From: Candidatus Thorarchaeota archaeon
GTDB taxonomy: Archaea > Asgardarchaeota > Thorarchaeia > Thorarchaeales > Thorarchaeaceae
DNA: 49,224 nucleotides
Assembly (NCBI GenBank): GCA_016839605.1
Contig: JAEOTX010000100.1
Location: forward strand, 1-49,224
Direction: 5' to 3'
Position numbers and translations under genes: made by a program. Numbering within the stretch: position 1 is the first letter of the stretch; every line of letters begins with the position of its first letter. Positions 32,645 to 41,477 of this stretch are shown in pieces. The notes below the pieces were generated by a model, which saw only the letters and a list, made by a program, of their open reading frames with translations, was not told where the DNA came from and made no database searches.

Positions 32645-35446
32645 GTGGAACTGGTGAAAGACAAGAGGCCTACTGATGACCAACAGGCATCGCTCGAGGA
32701 CTTCTTTGGATCTGATGAAGAAGAAGAGCCAGAGATAGTAGAACCTCCGCAAGAAGTACCACCCGAATCTTCTTCCAATGAACAATCGATTGATGAGAAC
32801 GAATCAACTGAAAATGACTCAGATGTAGATGATGAAGAGATACCGCCTGATGACACTGAGGAAATGGTCACTGAAATCCAGGTAGGTGAGAGAGAGACTC
32901 CTTCAAACTTGCCGCCCTCCTATCTTCTTTCTGTAGACTATGCTGGCGCTCAGAGAAAGGCATTTGCTCGTTTGTATAATCCAAACGACAAGAAGATCTA
33001 CTTCTGGTTTGATAACACTGGTCACAAGCCTTACTGCTATACCGACTATCCTCCTGATGTAGCAGAAACGAAGATTGGCCGTCATCGAGGATTCGTCCGT
33101 TCCGAACGTGTGGAACTCACTGATCTTTTACGTGATGAGCCTGTGAAGATGACGAAGATCATTGCCAGCGACCCTCTCTCCATTGGCGGTTCTGCTGGAG
33201 CAATTAGGGAACGGCTTGTAGATCGCTCTGGCGCAACAAATGTGAGCCATGCATGGGAAGCGAATATTCGCTATCGCAACTGCTACACATATGATACGAA
33301 TATTGTTTCGGGCTTGCCATACAAGATTGAGGATGGCAATCTTATCCCAAGTGCTCCCAAACTGGACAAGAAGATGCTTGATGAATTCAAGAGCACGTTC
33401 GAAGCCGATGAAGACCTCGAAAAGATAATCACAGAGTATGCCCCGATGTTCTTCACCGAAGTGCCCGACATTCGACGGATAGCTCTGGACATTGAAGTAT
33501 ATACGCCAGTAAAGAATAGAATACCTGATGCACGGACGGCTCCTTATCAGGTAACGGCGATTGGACTTTCAGATAACGAAGGATACAACAAGTGCTTCGT
33601 ATTGAAGAGACCAGAGATTAAGGAAGGCAAGAAAGGGGCAGATTATCCGAAAGAAATGGAACTCGTATATTTTGAAGACGAGAAGGCTATGCTGATTGAA
33701 GCTTTCAGAATAATTGATGCCTATCCCATCGTTCTCACCTTCGTGGGTGATGCTTTTGACTTGCAGTATCTACATAACCGTGCTGAAAAACTGGGAGTCA
33801 ACATGAATCGCCATTGCCCAATCTATCTAGCCAGAGACCTGGCACTCCTGCAGAGAGGAATTCATGTCGATCTCTATCGTTTTCTGAAGAATCCATCAAT
33901 CCGCCTCTATGCACTCTCCGGAGCCTACGAGCAGTTCAACCTGGAGTCTATTGCCAAGGGGCTCTTGGGTGTTGGCAAGCTCGACTTGAGTGACGATATT
34001 TCAGCTCTCAACTACTTCGAATTGGCTCATTATTGCTGGCGAGATGCAAATCTGACGCTTCGACTTACTACCTTTGATGACAATCTCCTTCTTCGCCTTA
34101 TCGTTCTCTTGATGCGTGTATCTAGATTATCAATGGAGGATGTCACTAGGCTATACATCTCTTCGTGGATTCAGTCATTGTTTAGGCAAGAGCATCGTTC
34201 TCAGAAATATATCATACCACGCAGAATTGATATTGATAGCAGCAAGTCTGTTGAAGCTCAGACTGAAGCAATGATCAAGGACAAGAGCTTCAAAGGAGCC
34301 ATTGTGATTGACCCTGTCGCAGGAGTCCACTTCAAAGCCACCGTGCTTGACTTTGCAAGCCTGTACCCGACCATAATGAAACAACACAATATCAGCTACG
34401 AAACCATTGACTGCCCTCACGAGTCATGTCAAATGGATCCTGACAATCGTGTACCCGAAACAGATCATTGGGTCTGTACTGAACGGAAAGGAATGATTAG
34501 CCAGACAATAGGCTTCTTCAGAGATACACGAGTAAAATGGTTCAAACCTAAAAGCAAGGACAAGGCTCTTGATGAACAGACACAGGAATGGTATGGAGTA
34601 GTCGAGAAAGCACTCAAGGTCTTTGTCAATGCAGCATACGGGGTCACTGGCGCTCAGCATTTCGAGCTCTTCTGTATGCCAGCGGCAGAGAGCGTTACTG
34701 CGTACGGTCGCAACGCGATTATCAAGACCAAGGAAAAGGCTGAGGAGATGGGTGTTCGTGTTCTTTATGGGGATACTGATTCAGTCTTCCTAGATAATCC
34801 AAGCGAAGAGCAACAGAAGGAGCTAGTTCGTTGGTCAACCGAGGAATTAGGTATTGACCTTGAAGTTGAGAAGACATACAAATATGTCGCACTATCGGAT
34901 AGAAAGAAGAACTACATTGGAGTCTATGAGTCTGGATACGTTGAAGTAAAAGGCCTGAGTGGAAAGAAGAGAAACACTCCTGACTTTGTCCAAGATGCAT
35001 TCCGAGAGATGCTTGATGTATTGAGCAAGGTGGACACTGTAGAGGGCTTTGAGGCTGCGAAAGAGGAGATTCGAGAGATCGTCAACTCTGTCATAGATCG
35101 TCTTGAAGGCAAAGCCGAGGCCTACACTCCTGAAGAGCTGGCTTTCAGAGTCCAGATTACGAAACGGATTGGAGATTATGGGCTGTCCAAACCACAACAT
35201 GTTCGTGCTGCAGAGATGCTGCAGAAAGCTGGCTATGATGTCCCACCAGGAACAATCGTGGAATACATCAAGATCAAAGGTGGAGATGGCCTCCTTCCAG
35301 TTCAGATGGCCGGAGAGAAGAGCTATTGGCTCGACAAGGACAAATACCTCGACACACTGCGCTCAGTTTTTGGACAGGTTCTGGACTCGGTCGGAATCAA
35401 TTTTGAGGAATTATTAGGTTTTACAACCCTTGACCAGTTCTTCTGA
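32645..35446 (+). CDS. polB: family B DNA polymerase with PIP-box-like motifs at both ends
   Basis: This 933-aa replicative-type family B polymerase has 3'-5' proofreading motifs DIEVYTP (Exo I, about 281), LTFVGDAFD (Exo II) and YCWRDA (Exo III). Polymerase motifs are A DFASLYPTIM (about 568), B KVFVNAAYG (about 657) and C YGDTDS (about 708). All catalytic acidic residues are present. The N-terminus (residues 14-21) carries QASLEDFF, a textbook PCNA-binding PIP box, followed by a ~60-residue acidic disordered tether. The last residues, TLDQFF, resemble a second PIP. The start is GTG at 32645. Confidence 0.93.
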   Translation: MELVKDKRPTDDQQASLEDFFGSDEEEEPEIVEPPQEVPPESSSNEQSIDENESTENDSDVDDEEIPPDDTEEMVTEIQVGERETPSNLPPSYLLSVDYAGAQRKAFARLYNPNDKKIYFWFDNTGHKPYCYTDYPPDVAETKIGRHRGFVRSERVELTDLLRDEPVKMTKIIASDPLSIGGSAGAIRERLVDRSGATNVSHAWEANIRYRNCYTYDTNIVSGLPYKIEDGNLIPSAPKLDKKMLDEFKSTFEADEDLEKIITEYAPMFFTEVPDIRRIALDIEVYTPVKNRIPDARTAPYQVTAIGLSDNEGYNKCFVLKRPEIKEGKKGADYPKEMELVYFEDEKAMLIEAFRIIDAYPIVLTFVGDAFDLQYLHNRAEKLGVNMNRHCPIYLARDLALLQRGIHVDLYRFLKNPSIRLYALSGAYEQFNLESIAKGLLGVGKLDLSDDISALNYFELAHYCWRDANLTLRLTTFDDNLLLRLIVLLMRVSRLSMEDVTRLYISSWIQSLFRQEHRSQKYIIPRRIDIDSSKSVEAQTEAMIKDKSFKGAIVIDPVAGVHFKATVLDFASLYPTIMKQHNISYETIDCPHESCQMDPDNRVPETDHWVCTERKGMISQTIGFFRDTRVKWFKPKSKDKALDEQTQEWYGVVEKALKVFVNAAYGVTGAQHFELFCMPAAESVTAYGRNAIIKTKEKAEEMGVRVLYGDTDSVFLDNPSEEQQKELVRWSTEELGIDLEVEKTYKYVALSDRKKNYIGVYESGYVEVKGLSGKKRNTPDFVQDAFREMLDVLSKVDTVEGFEAAKEEIREIVNSVIDRLEGKAEAYTPEELAFRVQITKRIGDYGLSKPQHVRAAEMLQKAGYDVPPGTIVEYIKIKGGDGLLPVQMAGEKSYWLDKDKYLDTLRSVFGQVLDSVGINFEELLGFTTLDQFF

Positions 35447-35477
35447 AAACTTAAAGGGCGGGGGGAAAGTCGAAGAA

Positions 35478-35487
35478 ACTCTTAAAG
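35478..35487 (+). promoter_or_regulatory. TATA-like box before the 35552 gene
   Basis: ACTCTTAAAG is followed by the short inverted repeat GCGTACACACGC. It lies about 65 bp upstream of the ATG at 35552, which has its own CGGAGTT ribosome site. It implies transcription separate from polB. Confidence 0.45.
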
Positions 35488-35551
35488 CGTACACACGCTA
35501 CAAACGCTAAAGGGAATCTGCAGACTGACCAATGCTTGCGGAGTTGAAAAA

Positions 35552-36583
35552 ATGTCAAACTTCAGGGAATTCTTCATGCAGAAACTCCTCATCCTATTGA
35601 GGCCAACTGACCTTGACATGCCTGCGAAGGACTTTATTTCTACTTACGCCTCTTACATGGAATCTATCGGCATAGTTGGCAAAGGCCCAACTGGTCATGT
35701 TATCTACCCAAGTAGAACAGCTCCGGTCGATGCAGAATATACCCAGCTCTTCGAGGACCTCGTAGGCTTGACGAGTGCCCTGGATATTCATACTGTAGCT
35801 AGCATGGACTTCTATACAGACGCATGGTTCGCCAAGGATCCAAAGTATCACACTGTATCTCCAAGAGGAGAACCGATGCCTCACCAGATCTGTCCCAACA
35901 GAGAAGAGTTCTGGCAGTATGGTGCAGAAATAGTTGGTGAGCTCGCTGCCTATCCAATTGATGAAATCTTGCTCTTTGGTGCTGGTTTTATTCGTGATCA
36001 CTTCTGCTTTTGTGAACGTTGCAGGAATGATTTTGCACCATTGGTAGACCAAGAACCCAATCGGCTCACGTACGAGTACATAATCGAAAATCCTGACCAT
36101 CATGCTAAGTGGCATGAATGGCGTTCAGGCAAAGTGAGCGAGGGTCTGAAGTATTTACAGGCATCTGCACGGGATGCAGATGAAAAAGTCGGTCGAGAGA
36201 ACCCACTCAGCATCTCTGTTGAGGTGCTATTAGATCCCGAAACAGGCTTTTCTGAAGGGGGCAAGGGCCAGTATGGATATGACTATTCCAGTATCCTCGA
36301 AATCACTGGCAATGTCATGATTAACATGTATCCCTGGAGTCCAATCCTCCCATCAAAGGGTTCGAGTGAATACGACGAATTAATTGAGTCACTATATTAT
36401 ACGAGCGAGTTCCAGCGTCGAGGTGGCACAGCGTCACTCTTCCGCTGGGGTGTGACTACAATAGACCAACTACGTGAGCTAAAAGCTATCGGTAAGGACG
36501 CCAACATTGACCGAATCGTGACAACTTTCAGTTATCCAAGTGATTATTCAACTCGTCGTGAGAGTGCAATTGGTAACTACTAG
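35552..36583 (+). CDS. putative glycoside-hydrolase-like TIM-barrel protein
   Basis: This 343-aa soluble protein probably has a (beta/alpha)8 barrel. Successive strands read VIYPSRTAP, VASMDFYTDAWF, EILLFGAGFI, and LSISVEVLLDPE. The phrase RDHFCFCERCRNDFAP, with a CxCxxC cluster after a strand, occurs in several uncharacterised glycosidase-like barrels where the strand end binds substrate. I cannot name substrate or catalytic residues. No signal peptide is seen. It has its own promoter-like region after polB and is convergent with a zinc-ribbon gene 8 bp away. Confidence 0.55.
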   Translation: MSNFREFFMQKLLILLRPTDLDMPAKDFISTYASYMESIGIVGKGPTGHVIYPSRTAPVDAEYTQLFEDLVGLTSALDIHTVASMDFYTDAWFAKDPKYHTVSPRGEPMPHQICPNREEFWQYGAEIVGELAAYPIDEILLFGAGFIRDHFCFCERCRNDFAPLVDQEPNRLTYEYIIENPDHHAKWHEWRSGKVSEGLKYLQASARDADEKVGRENPLSISVEVLLDPETGFSEGGKGQYGYDYSSILEITGNVMINMYPWSPILPSKGSSEYDELIESLYYTSEFQRRGGTASLFRWGVTTIDQLRELKAIGKDANIDRIVTTFSYPSDYSTRRESAIGNY

Positions 36584-36591
36584 ACCTGCTT

Positions 36592-37446
36592 TTATTGAGG
36601 TACGCCACACCATGGACACACCTTGGTGCCAGCTCTAAATGTTCTGCCGCAAGAGAAACAAAACGTTCTATCTTCTCGGCTATCTGAACTCTCACTGAAT
36701 GGACTGAGTTCTCCCTGAGCAAACAAGGAACCAACACCTTCTGCATCGCCTGAACGAATACTACATGTTGAGCCAGTTGCCCCTTCCCCTTCTCCGAATA
36801 GATTGCTCAGGTCTGCATAGGAGTCGGATCTTTCGGGCTCTCCAAAGGATGAGGCTGTTTCTATAGGTGTGGATGCTTCATGACGTCCCCACGGACTTGG
36901 GTCACGCTCAGGATAACTTCTCGGTTGCAAGCTTCGATCTAGTGAATCGAAATCTTTGCGGTAATCATCTCCACCATACCCTCTATCAACAGCGGGTTGG
37001 TTTGCTAGGGACGAACCATAGCTATCATACTCACCTCGAGAGCCTCTGTCTGCGTAGCCCCTCGCGGATTCGATGAACCTGATGTGCGCATCACCCTTCA
37101 AACGCTCATATTCGTCTGGTGTTAGACCCAGCATTTCCAGCGCACGATCTCTCTCAGCGCATCTTTTTGACATTGGACAACAGAAAGAAAGGCTTGCGTG
37201 GCAAAGTGATGCCATCGCTCTGTCTTGTCGAGACTTAAAGATAGGAGTTATTCGGCGTCTACCAAGGACAAGTGAATCGCCACTTGAACGAAGTTCTGCG
37301 TAACCACTCTGAGCAAGTGCCTCCACTATCTCCCTCGCTGGATATGCCCTCCCTTCAATCACTATATGTCCTTCAGTCTTATCTAATCGTACAGGACGTT
37401 CCACGTCTCTGTCATCTTCACGGCTTGGGTATCTCGTGATAGCCAC
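36592..37446 (-). CDS. zinc-ribbon protein with long disordered middle
   Basis: I do not recognise this 284-aa protein as a whole. Residues 1-60 include a small beta-rich domain (GHIVIEGRAYPAREIVEALAQSGY). Residues about 80-100 hold a cysteine group (CHASLSFCCPMSKRC). The long middle (about 125-255) is Ser/Gly/Asp/Tyr-rich and disordered. The C-terminus is a canonical zinc ribbon, FCFSCGRTFRAGTKVCPWCG. It may be a scaffold or adaptor protein. It is divergent from a small membrane protein gene. Confidence 0.65.
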   Translation of the reverse strand: MAITRYPSREDDRDVERPVRLDKTEGHIVIEGRAYPAREIVEALAQSGYAELRSSGDSLVLGRRRITPIFKSRQDRAMASLCHASLSFCCPMSKRCAERDRALEMLGLTPDEYERLKGDAHIRFIESARGYADRGSRGEYDSYGSSLANQPAVDRGYGGDDYRKDFDSLDRSLQPRSYPERDPSPWGRHEASTPIETASSFGEPERSDSYADLSNLFGEGEGATGSTCSIRSGDAEGVGSLFAQGELSPFSESSDSREDRTFCFSCGRTFRAGTKVCPWCGVPQ

Positions 37447-37530
37447 CTCTAGGAATTATGACTAAGTGTCATATCCTAATGCCCTCTGTGCAATACAGGT
37501 GTATGTATTATCTGGGTCTGATACGGGATG

Positions 37531-37539
37531 GTTATATAC
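37531..37539 (+). promoter_or_regulatory. TATA box before small membrane protein
   Basis: GTTATATAC sits about 50 bp upstream of the chosen start at 37589 and only a few bases upstream of the ATG at 37544. It therefore argues against the longer ORF-track starts, which would lie upstream of the transcription start. Confidence 0.6.
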
Positions 37540-37588
37540 TAGCATGAAGTCAATAGGGTTCAGCGGTTCTTATGGAGGAAAAGCAGTT

Positions 37589-37951
37589 ATGGGTTACAAA
37601 GCTGAAGGTGCTGCACAGGGGTTCACTGTGTTAGGTGGCATTGTACTTGTAGTGATTGCAGTCCAGATGATAAACAGCGGTATCAATTCTCTTGGCGGAG
37701 ATGGCTTGATTGATGTCATTGTAGGCATTGTGCTAATCCTAATGGTTGCTCTTTCCTACGATGCATGCGGTCTTATTCTTTGGAAGATGCGTCGAAACGG
37801 GGCATATCTGACAATATTCGGATTGTTCTCGATTTTCATTGTTCTTCGTAACTTCAGTTTCGACCCCCTTGGATGGTTGATGAATTCCGGAACATTGGCT
37901 GGATTCATGATTTTGATAGCTGGAATTCTTCTTCTCACAAGATCACAATAA
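37589..37951 (+). CDS. small four-helix membrane protein
   Basis: This is a 120-aa protein from the ATG at 37589. It has GGAGG 10 nt upstream and lies downstream of the TATA box at 37531, so the longer track start is rejected. About four hydrophobic helices are visible: FTVLGGIVLVVIAVQMI, LIDVIVGIVLILMVALSY, YLTIFGLFSIFIVLRNF and LAGFMILIAGILLLT. There are no catalytic motifs and the function is unknown. A rho-independent-like hairpin follows. A second protein of similar size and layout is encoded at 39503-39835. Confidence 0.68.
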   Translation: MGYKAEGAAQGFTVLGGIVLVVIAVQMINSGINSLGGDGLIDVIVGIVLILMVALSYDACGLILWKMRRNGAYLTIFGLFSIFIVLRNFSFDPLGWLMNSGTLAGFMILIAGILLLTRSQ

Positions 37952-37961
37952 CAAGAACGAA

Positions 37962-37996
37962 CGAGCCTGTCTTTGGCTCGCTTATCTCTACTTTTC
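37962..37996 (+). terminator. hairpin terminator after membrane protein
   Basis: CGAGCC and GGCTCG pair around a TGTCTTT loop 10 bp after the stop. A pyrimidine-rich CTTATCTCTACTTTT follows. Confidence 0.6.
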
Positions 37997-38085
37997 AATA
38001 GACGCCTTTCACTCAGACCGGCATCGCAAATTACATAATGGAGAAGATATCGCTCGCTAGATATAGTCCAAGGACAGTGTAAGCT

Positions 38086-39435
38086 ATGGATGAAAAGCAT
38101 ATACGAATTCTTCGAGACCTCGGTTTCGATGACATTAGCGAGAAGAACATGACAAACAAGTACTGGAAGAGTAGGGGGGCAGATGCCCTTGCTCTGACCA
38201 CCCAAGACCGCGATGTCTACGGTTGTGTAGACCACACAAGAGGAGAAGGAGTCCGAATATTCGATGTAGAAGGCACCGAATATCTTGATGTGACAGGTGG
38301 CGTTGCTGTACGTGCTTTTGGACTAAGGTACAAACCATACCTGGACTTCCAGGAAAGTATCATTGATGTTGTACATGAGTTACCCGGAATGGACTTTGAT
38401 GCGATTCCCCAGACACTTCTGGCTGAAAAAGTGGCTTCAATAACTCCAGGAAACCACAAGAAGCGAGTTGTATTTACCACGTCCGGAGGTCGTGCAGTAG
38501 AGGGATGCATGAAGTCGGCGATGGACCTTTCTGGTCGCAGAAGATTCGTAGCATTTCGTCCTGCATTCCATGGACGTACAGGTTATGCCCTTGCACTAAC
38601 ATCTTCCAACTCGAAACACAAGTCTGGTTTTCCACAGGGTGTAGATGTCATCCGCATAGCCTATCCTTATTGTTATCGCTGTCCATACGGTCAGGATGTT
38701 GAAGACTGCAACTTGGAGTGCGTGGAGCATCTTCGATATGCACTACAGGTTGAAGGAGATGACATTGCTGCCTTTGTGATGGAAGCACTTTCCGGAGAAG
38801 GAGGGCTCATTGTTCCTCCTGCTAAAGCAGTGCAGGGATTCTACGAGTTGGCAAAGGAAGTCGGTGCATACTTCATGTCAGATGAAGTTCAGGCAGGAAT
38901 GGGACGAACTGGCAAATGGTGCGCTATAGAGAATCATGGAGTTGTACCTGATTACGTTTCAATGGGCAAAGCAATAGGCGGGGGATACCCAATGGGCGCC
39001 TCTATTGGCCCAGCTCCAATGTTTACTGGCGGTTCTCGCCACTCCGAAACGTTCTCAGCAGAGCCTAAGATGGGCCTCCTCTCCCTCTGGATACTCAAAC
39101 ACATTGAGGATGGTGGATATCTCAAAAAGAATGCAGAGCATGGTGCCTATTTCCTCAAGTTGCTCAATGAATTGAAAGACAAGCATCAGGTCGTTGGCGA
39201 TGTACGAGGAATGGGTCTCATGATGGGTATTGAGTTTGTTAAGGACAAGAAATCCAAGGAGAAGGCTCCCAAGCTGAGAAATGCCATTGTGAAGAACGCT
39301 GTTCAGAAACAACAGCTCTGGGTATTGGGTGCAGGACAGAACGTAATGCGTCTGACACCAAGCTATGTGATTACAAAAGAGAACATAGACGAAGCTGTTG
39401 ACCGTATTGACAAGGCTATCAAAGAATCGGTTTGA
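38086..39435 (+). CDS. class III PLP aminotransferase (GABA/omega-amino acid type)
   Basis: This 449-aa class III aminotransferase has the PLP lysine in YVSMGKAIGGGYPMGA, the aspartate in MSDEVQAGMGRTGK, and the phosphate-site TTSGGRAVEGCMKSA. It carries the four-cysteine insert CYRCPYGQDVEDCNLEC. That insert is seen in archaeal enzymes annotated as 4-aminobutyrate aminotransferases, some of which are broad ornithine/omega-amino acid transaminases or racemases. The substrate is therefore open. The ATG at 38086 is 15 residues before the first family-typical residues. A minus-strand terminator separates it from the convergent gene. Confidence 0.88.
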   Translation: MDEKHIRILRDLGFDDISEKNMTNKYWKSRGADALALTTQDRDVYGCVDHTRGEGVRIFDVEGTEYLDVTGGVAVRAFGLRYKPYLDFQESIIDVVHELPGMDFDAIPQTLLAEKVASITPGNHKKRVVFTTSGGRAVEGCMKSAMDLSGRRRFVAFRPAFHGRTGYALALTSSNSKHKSGFPQGVDVIRIAYPYCYRCPYGQDVEDCNLECVEHLRYALQVEGDDIAAFVMEALSGEGGLIVPPAKAVQGFYELAKEVGAYFMSDEVQAGMGRTGKWCAIENHGVVPDYVSMGKAIGGGYPMGASIGPAPMFTGGSRHSETFSAEPKMGLLSLWILKHIEDGGYLKKNAEHGAYFLKLLNELKDKHQVVGDVRGMGLMMGIEFVKDKKSKEKAPKLRNAIVKNAVQKQQLWVLGAGQNVMRLTPSYVITKENIDEAVDRIDKAIKESV

Positions 39436-39446
39436 TAGTTTCAGCA

Positions 39447-39492
39447 AAAAAGAAAGAAAACTCATCTCCAGACTTCATGAGCTGGAGATGAG
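39447..39492 (-). terminator. strong hairpin terminator, minus strand
   Basis: CTCATCTCCAG and CTGGAGATGAG form a perfect 11-bp stem around a 10-nt loop (39461-39492). Read on the minus strand it is followed by TTTTCTTTCTTTTTT, a good intrinsic-type terminator for the small membrane protein gene ending at 39503. It may also protect the aminotransferase mRNA 3' end. Confidence 0.75.
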
Positions 39493-39502
39493 AATCATTT
39501 GC

Positions 39503-39835
39503 TTATAGAAACCAGAGAATTGCACCCAGAATGACTAGAATGCCACCTAGGTCACTGGCGAACAAGACCATCAAGATGCCCATGAGCAGGACAATAATGA
39601 ACTTGTTAGTCTTTCCAAAGTCAAGTGCACTGATTTTCAGGAAGCCGCTGTTCACCAATGCGATAAGTGAAAACAATATTGCTAGAATTCCCAAAATCAA
39701 ACCGTCTGCGAAAAAGCCGCCAAGTGGATTAACGAATCCAAAAGGTATATTCAGAATCAATAGGATTCCTTGGATTAACCCAATTAGTGCACCCAGGAGG
39801 ACCAGAAGGTCTCCGATTTTATCCATGTCTGCCAT
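39503..39835 (-). CDS. small four-helix membrane protein
   Basis: This 110-aa protein has about four transmembrane helices: LLVLLGALIGLIQGILLIL, LILGILAILFSLIALV, FIIVLLMGILMVLFA and GILVILGAILWFL. A short acidic N-terminus is followed by a GFVNPLGG loop after the first helix. No recognised family. On the minus strand its start region has AGGAGTAAT upstream. It ends at a strong terminator and is divergent from the methyltransferase gene. Confidence 0.68.
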   Translation of the reverse strand: MADMDKIGDLLVLLGALIGLIQGILLILNIPFGFVNPLGGFFADGLILGILAILFSLIALVNSGFLKISALDFGKTNKFIIVLLMGILMVLFASDLGGILVILGAILWFL

Positions 39836-39940
39836 TGCATATTACTCCTTCAATGTACCTCCCAGCAACTCACATAGAAACTCAGTTCTGCTGTGCGAAT
39901 AACAACCAACCATCATTGATTCTTCATCATGATGGCGTCT

Positions 39941-39958
39941 TTAGGGTGCATGCCCTAA
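39941..39958. promoter_or_regulatory. palindrome in divergent spacer
   Basis: TTAGGGTGCATGCCCTAA has perfect 6-bp arms (TTAGGG/CCCTAA) and lies in the 264-bp spacer between a divergent membrane protein gene and a DNA methyltransferase gene. It could be an operator for a dimeric regulator or a small hairpin. A TATA-like ttaatatgg for the methyltransferase lies about 100 bp further on. Confidence 0.4.
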
Positions 39959-40111
39959 ATTCACCCAGCATTACCTCACTCCATATGGTTAGGGATAGTC
40001 AAGTCCGCTTTCATGCGTCTATTTAACCTAACCGGATTAGTTGTTCTGACTACCTTAATATGGTATGAACTGGCATGAGTTTCTGCTCTTGGTGCAAGAG
40101 TGTGTTGCTCT

Positions 40112-41464
40112 ATGGTTGAAGCGCCTGAAGAAAAAGGTGAAATATCCACCGAAACCGCATCAGGAATTTTGAAGTACTCTGGCGATATTGAAGCAAGCAT
40201 CGAGATTCCAAACGGCGCCGATATTCTCATCTATAGCAAAGATCAGTCCTACCTAACTCATGGCATTCACAAGTTTCCTGCAAAGTTCTTTCCTGAATTG
40301 CCACGCTATCTAATTGACCACTACTCAAAGAAGGGTGAAACAGTACTAGACCCAATGTGTGGTAGTGGAACTGTTGTTCTTGAGGCGTATCTAAGGAGTC
40401 GTGCAGCCATAGGTATTGACATTGATCCAATGGCCAGACTAATCACCAAAGTAAAGACAACTCCAATTGACGTTTCAGTCCTAGACGATGTTCGAGATTG
40501 GCTTCTGGGTCGGCTGATACAAAGTCAATCCGATTCAAGATATTGTCCCGAGATTCCCGAGTTCAATTATAGAGATAACTGGTTCCGCGATTTTGTGCTC
40601 CATGAACTCGGTATCATCAGAGATGGAATTTACCAATTCAGGGAGTCATCATTGTCGGAAGCACTCCCCTCGCATTCAGCATCTGCTGTTTATGATTTCC
40701 TCAGGATAGTATTCTCTTCGATAATCAGAGATGTATCAAATGCAGATCCTCATTGCACACGAACTGTGATACGGCAAAAGCTGCAAAAGAAAATCGAGCC
40801 TGGAGAAACAGTAGAGAAATTTCGTGAAACACTAGAGCAGCAATTGAAGGGGATGCGGGATCTTTTCATAATAACAAAGGCTCTGAATCTTATGAAGCCG
40901 GTCCTACCAGAGTCCAACGCTGCATCCACAGGATTGGAGTCCGAATCTGTGGACTTGGCAGTCACCTCACCTCCCTACATCAATGCGGTTGACTATCCTA
41001 GAACTCATCAACTGGAGATGTATTGGCTTGGGCTTGTTGAGGATGGGCCACTCTCGAAAATGAAGCGGAGATACATCGGAACTGAGACCGTCTACAAGAA
41101 AGAATATGCTCAATTAAGGACAACTGGAATCACTTCATTAGATTCACTCTTGGCCAAAATCTTCGACATAGATCCACGCCGGTCCTACATTGTATTCAAG
41201 TTTTTTGAAGACATGAAGCAGCAATTTATCGAAACATATCGAATACTACGCCCTGGGGGTTATTACTGTGTAGCAATAGGGAATAACCTGATTCGGGGTT
41301 ATCCTGTTCACTCACACAGTATTCTGACTGAGATTGCCACGTCGGAGGAAGTGGGTTTCACTCTTACGAAGTCATTCTTCTCTGGTGTCATCCGACACTT
41401 CATCAAGATTCCGCGAAAGGAACGCATGGCGGGAGAATGGGTCCTAGTTCTAAGGAAACCCTAA
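40112..41464 (+). CDS. orphan SPPY-type DNA methyltransferase
   Basis: This 450-aa SAM-dependent methyltransferase is of the N4-cytosine/N6-adenine type. Motif order is HKFPAKFFPELPRYLI (motif X region), VLDPMCGSGTVVLEA (motif I), IGIDIDPMA, a ~190-residue central segment that may be the target-recognition part, then LAVTSPPYINAVDYPR (motif IV) and a late LRPGGYYCVAIGNN. SPPY suggests N4-cytosine, but this is not certain. No restriction endonuclease gene is adjacent. I use the ATG at 40112; a GTG at 40100 also exists. It could act in host regulation or as the remnant half of a restriction-modification system. Confidence 0.85.
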   Translation: MVEAPEEKGEISTETASGILKYSGDIEASIEIPNGADILIYSKDQSYLTHGIHKFPAKFFPELPRYLIDHYSKKGETVLDPMCGSGTVVLEAYLRSRAAIGIDIDPMARLITKVKTTPIDVSVLDDVRDWLLGRLIQSQSDSRYCPEIPEFNYRDNWFRDFVLHELGIIRDGIYQFRESSLSEALPSHSASAVYDFLRIVFSSIIRDVSNADPHCTRTVIRQKLQKKIEPGETVEKFRETLEQQLKGMRDLFIITKALNLMKPVLPESNAASTGLESESVDLAVTSPPYINAVDYPRTHQLEMYWLGLVEDGPLSKMKRRYIGTETVYKKEYAQLRTTGITSLDSLLAKIFDIDPRRSYIVFKFFEDMKQQFIETYRILRPGGYYCVAIGNNLIRGYPVHSHSILTEIATSEEVGFTLTKSFFSGVIRHFIKIPRKERMAGEWVLVLRKP

Positions 41465-41477
41465 TCATTGAGTGCAT

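Noticed and set aside
39055-39465. Minus-strand 136-aa ORF
   Set aside because: It overlaps the aminotransferase C-terminus and ends in its terminator region; it is a shadow.
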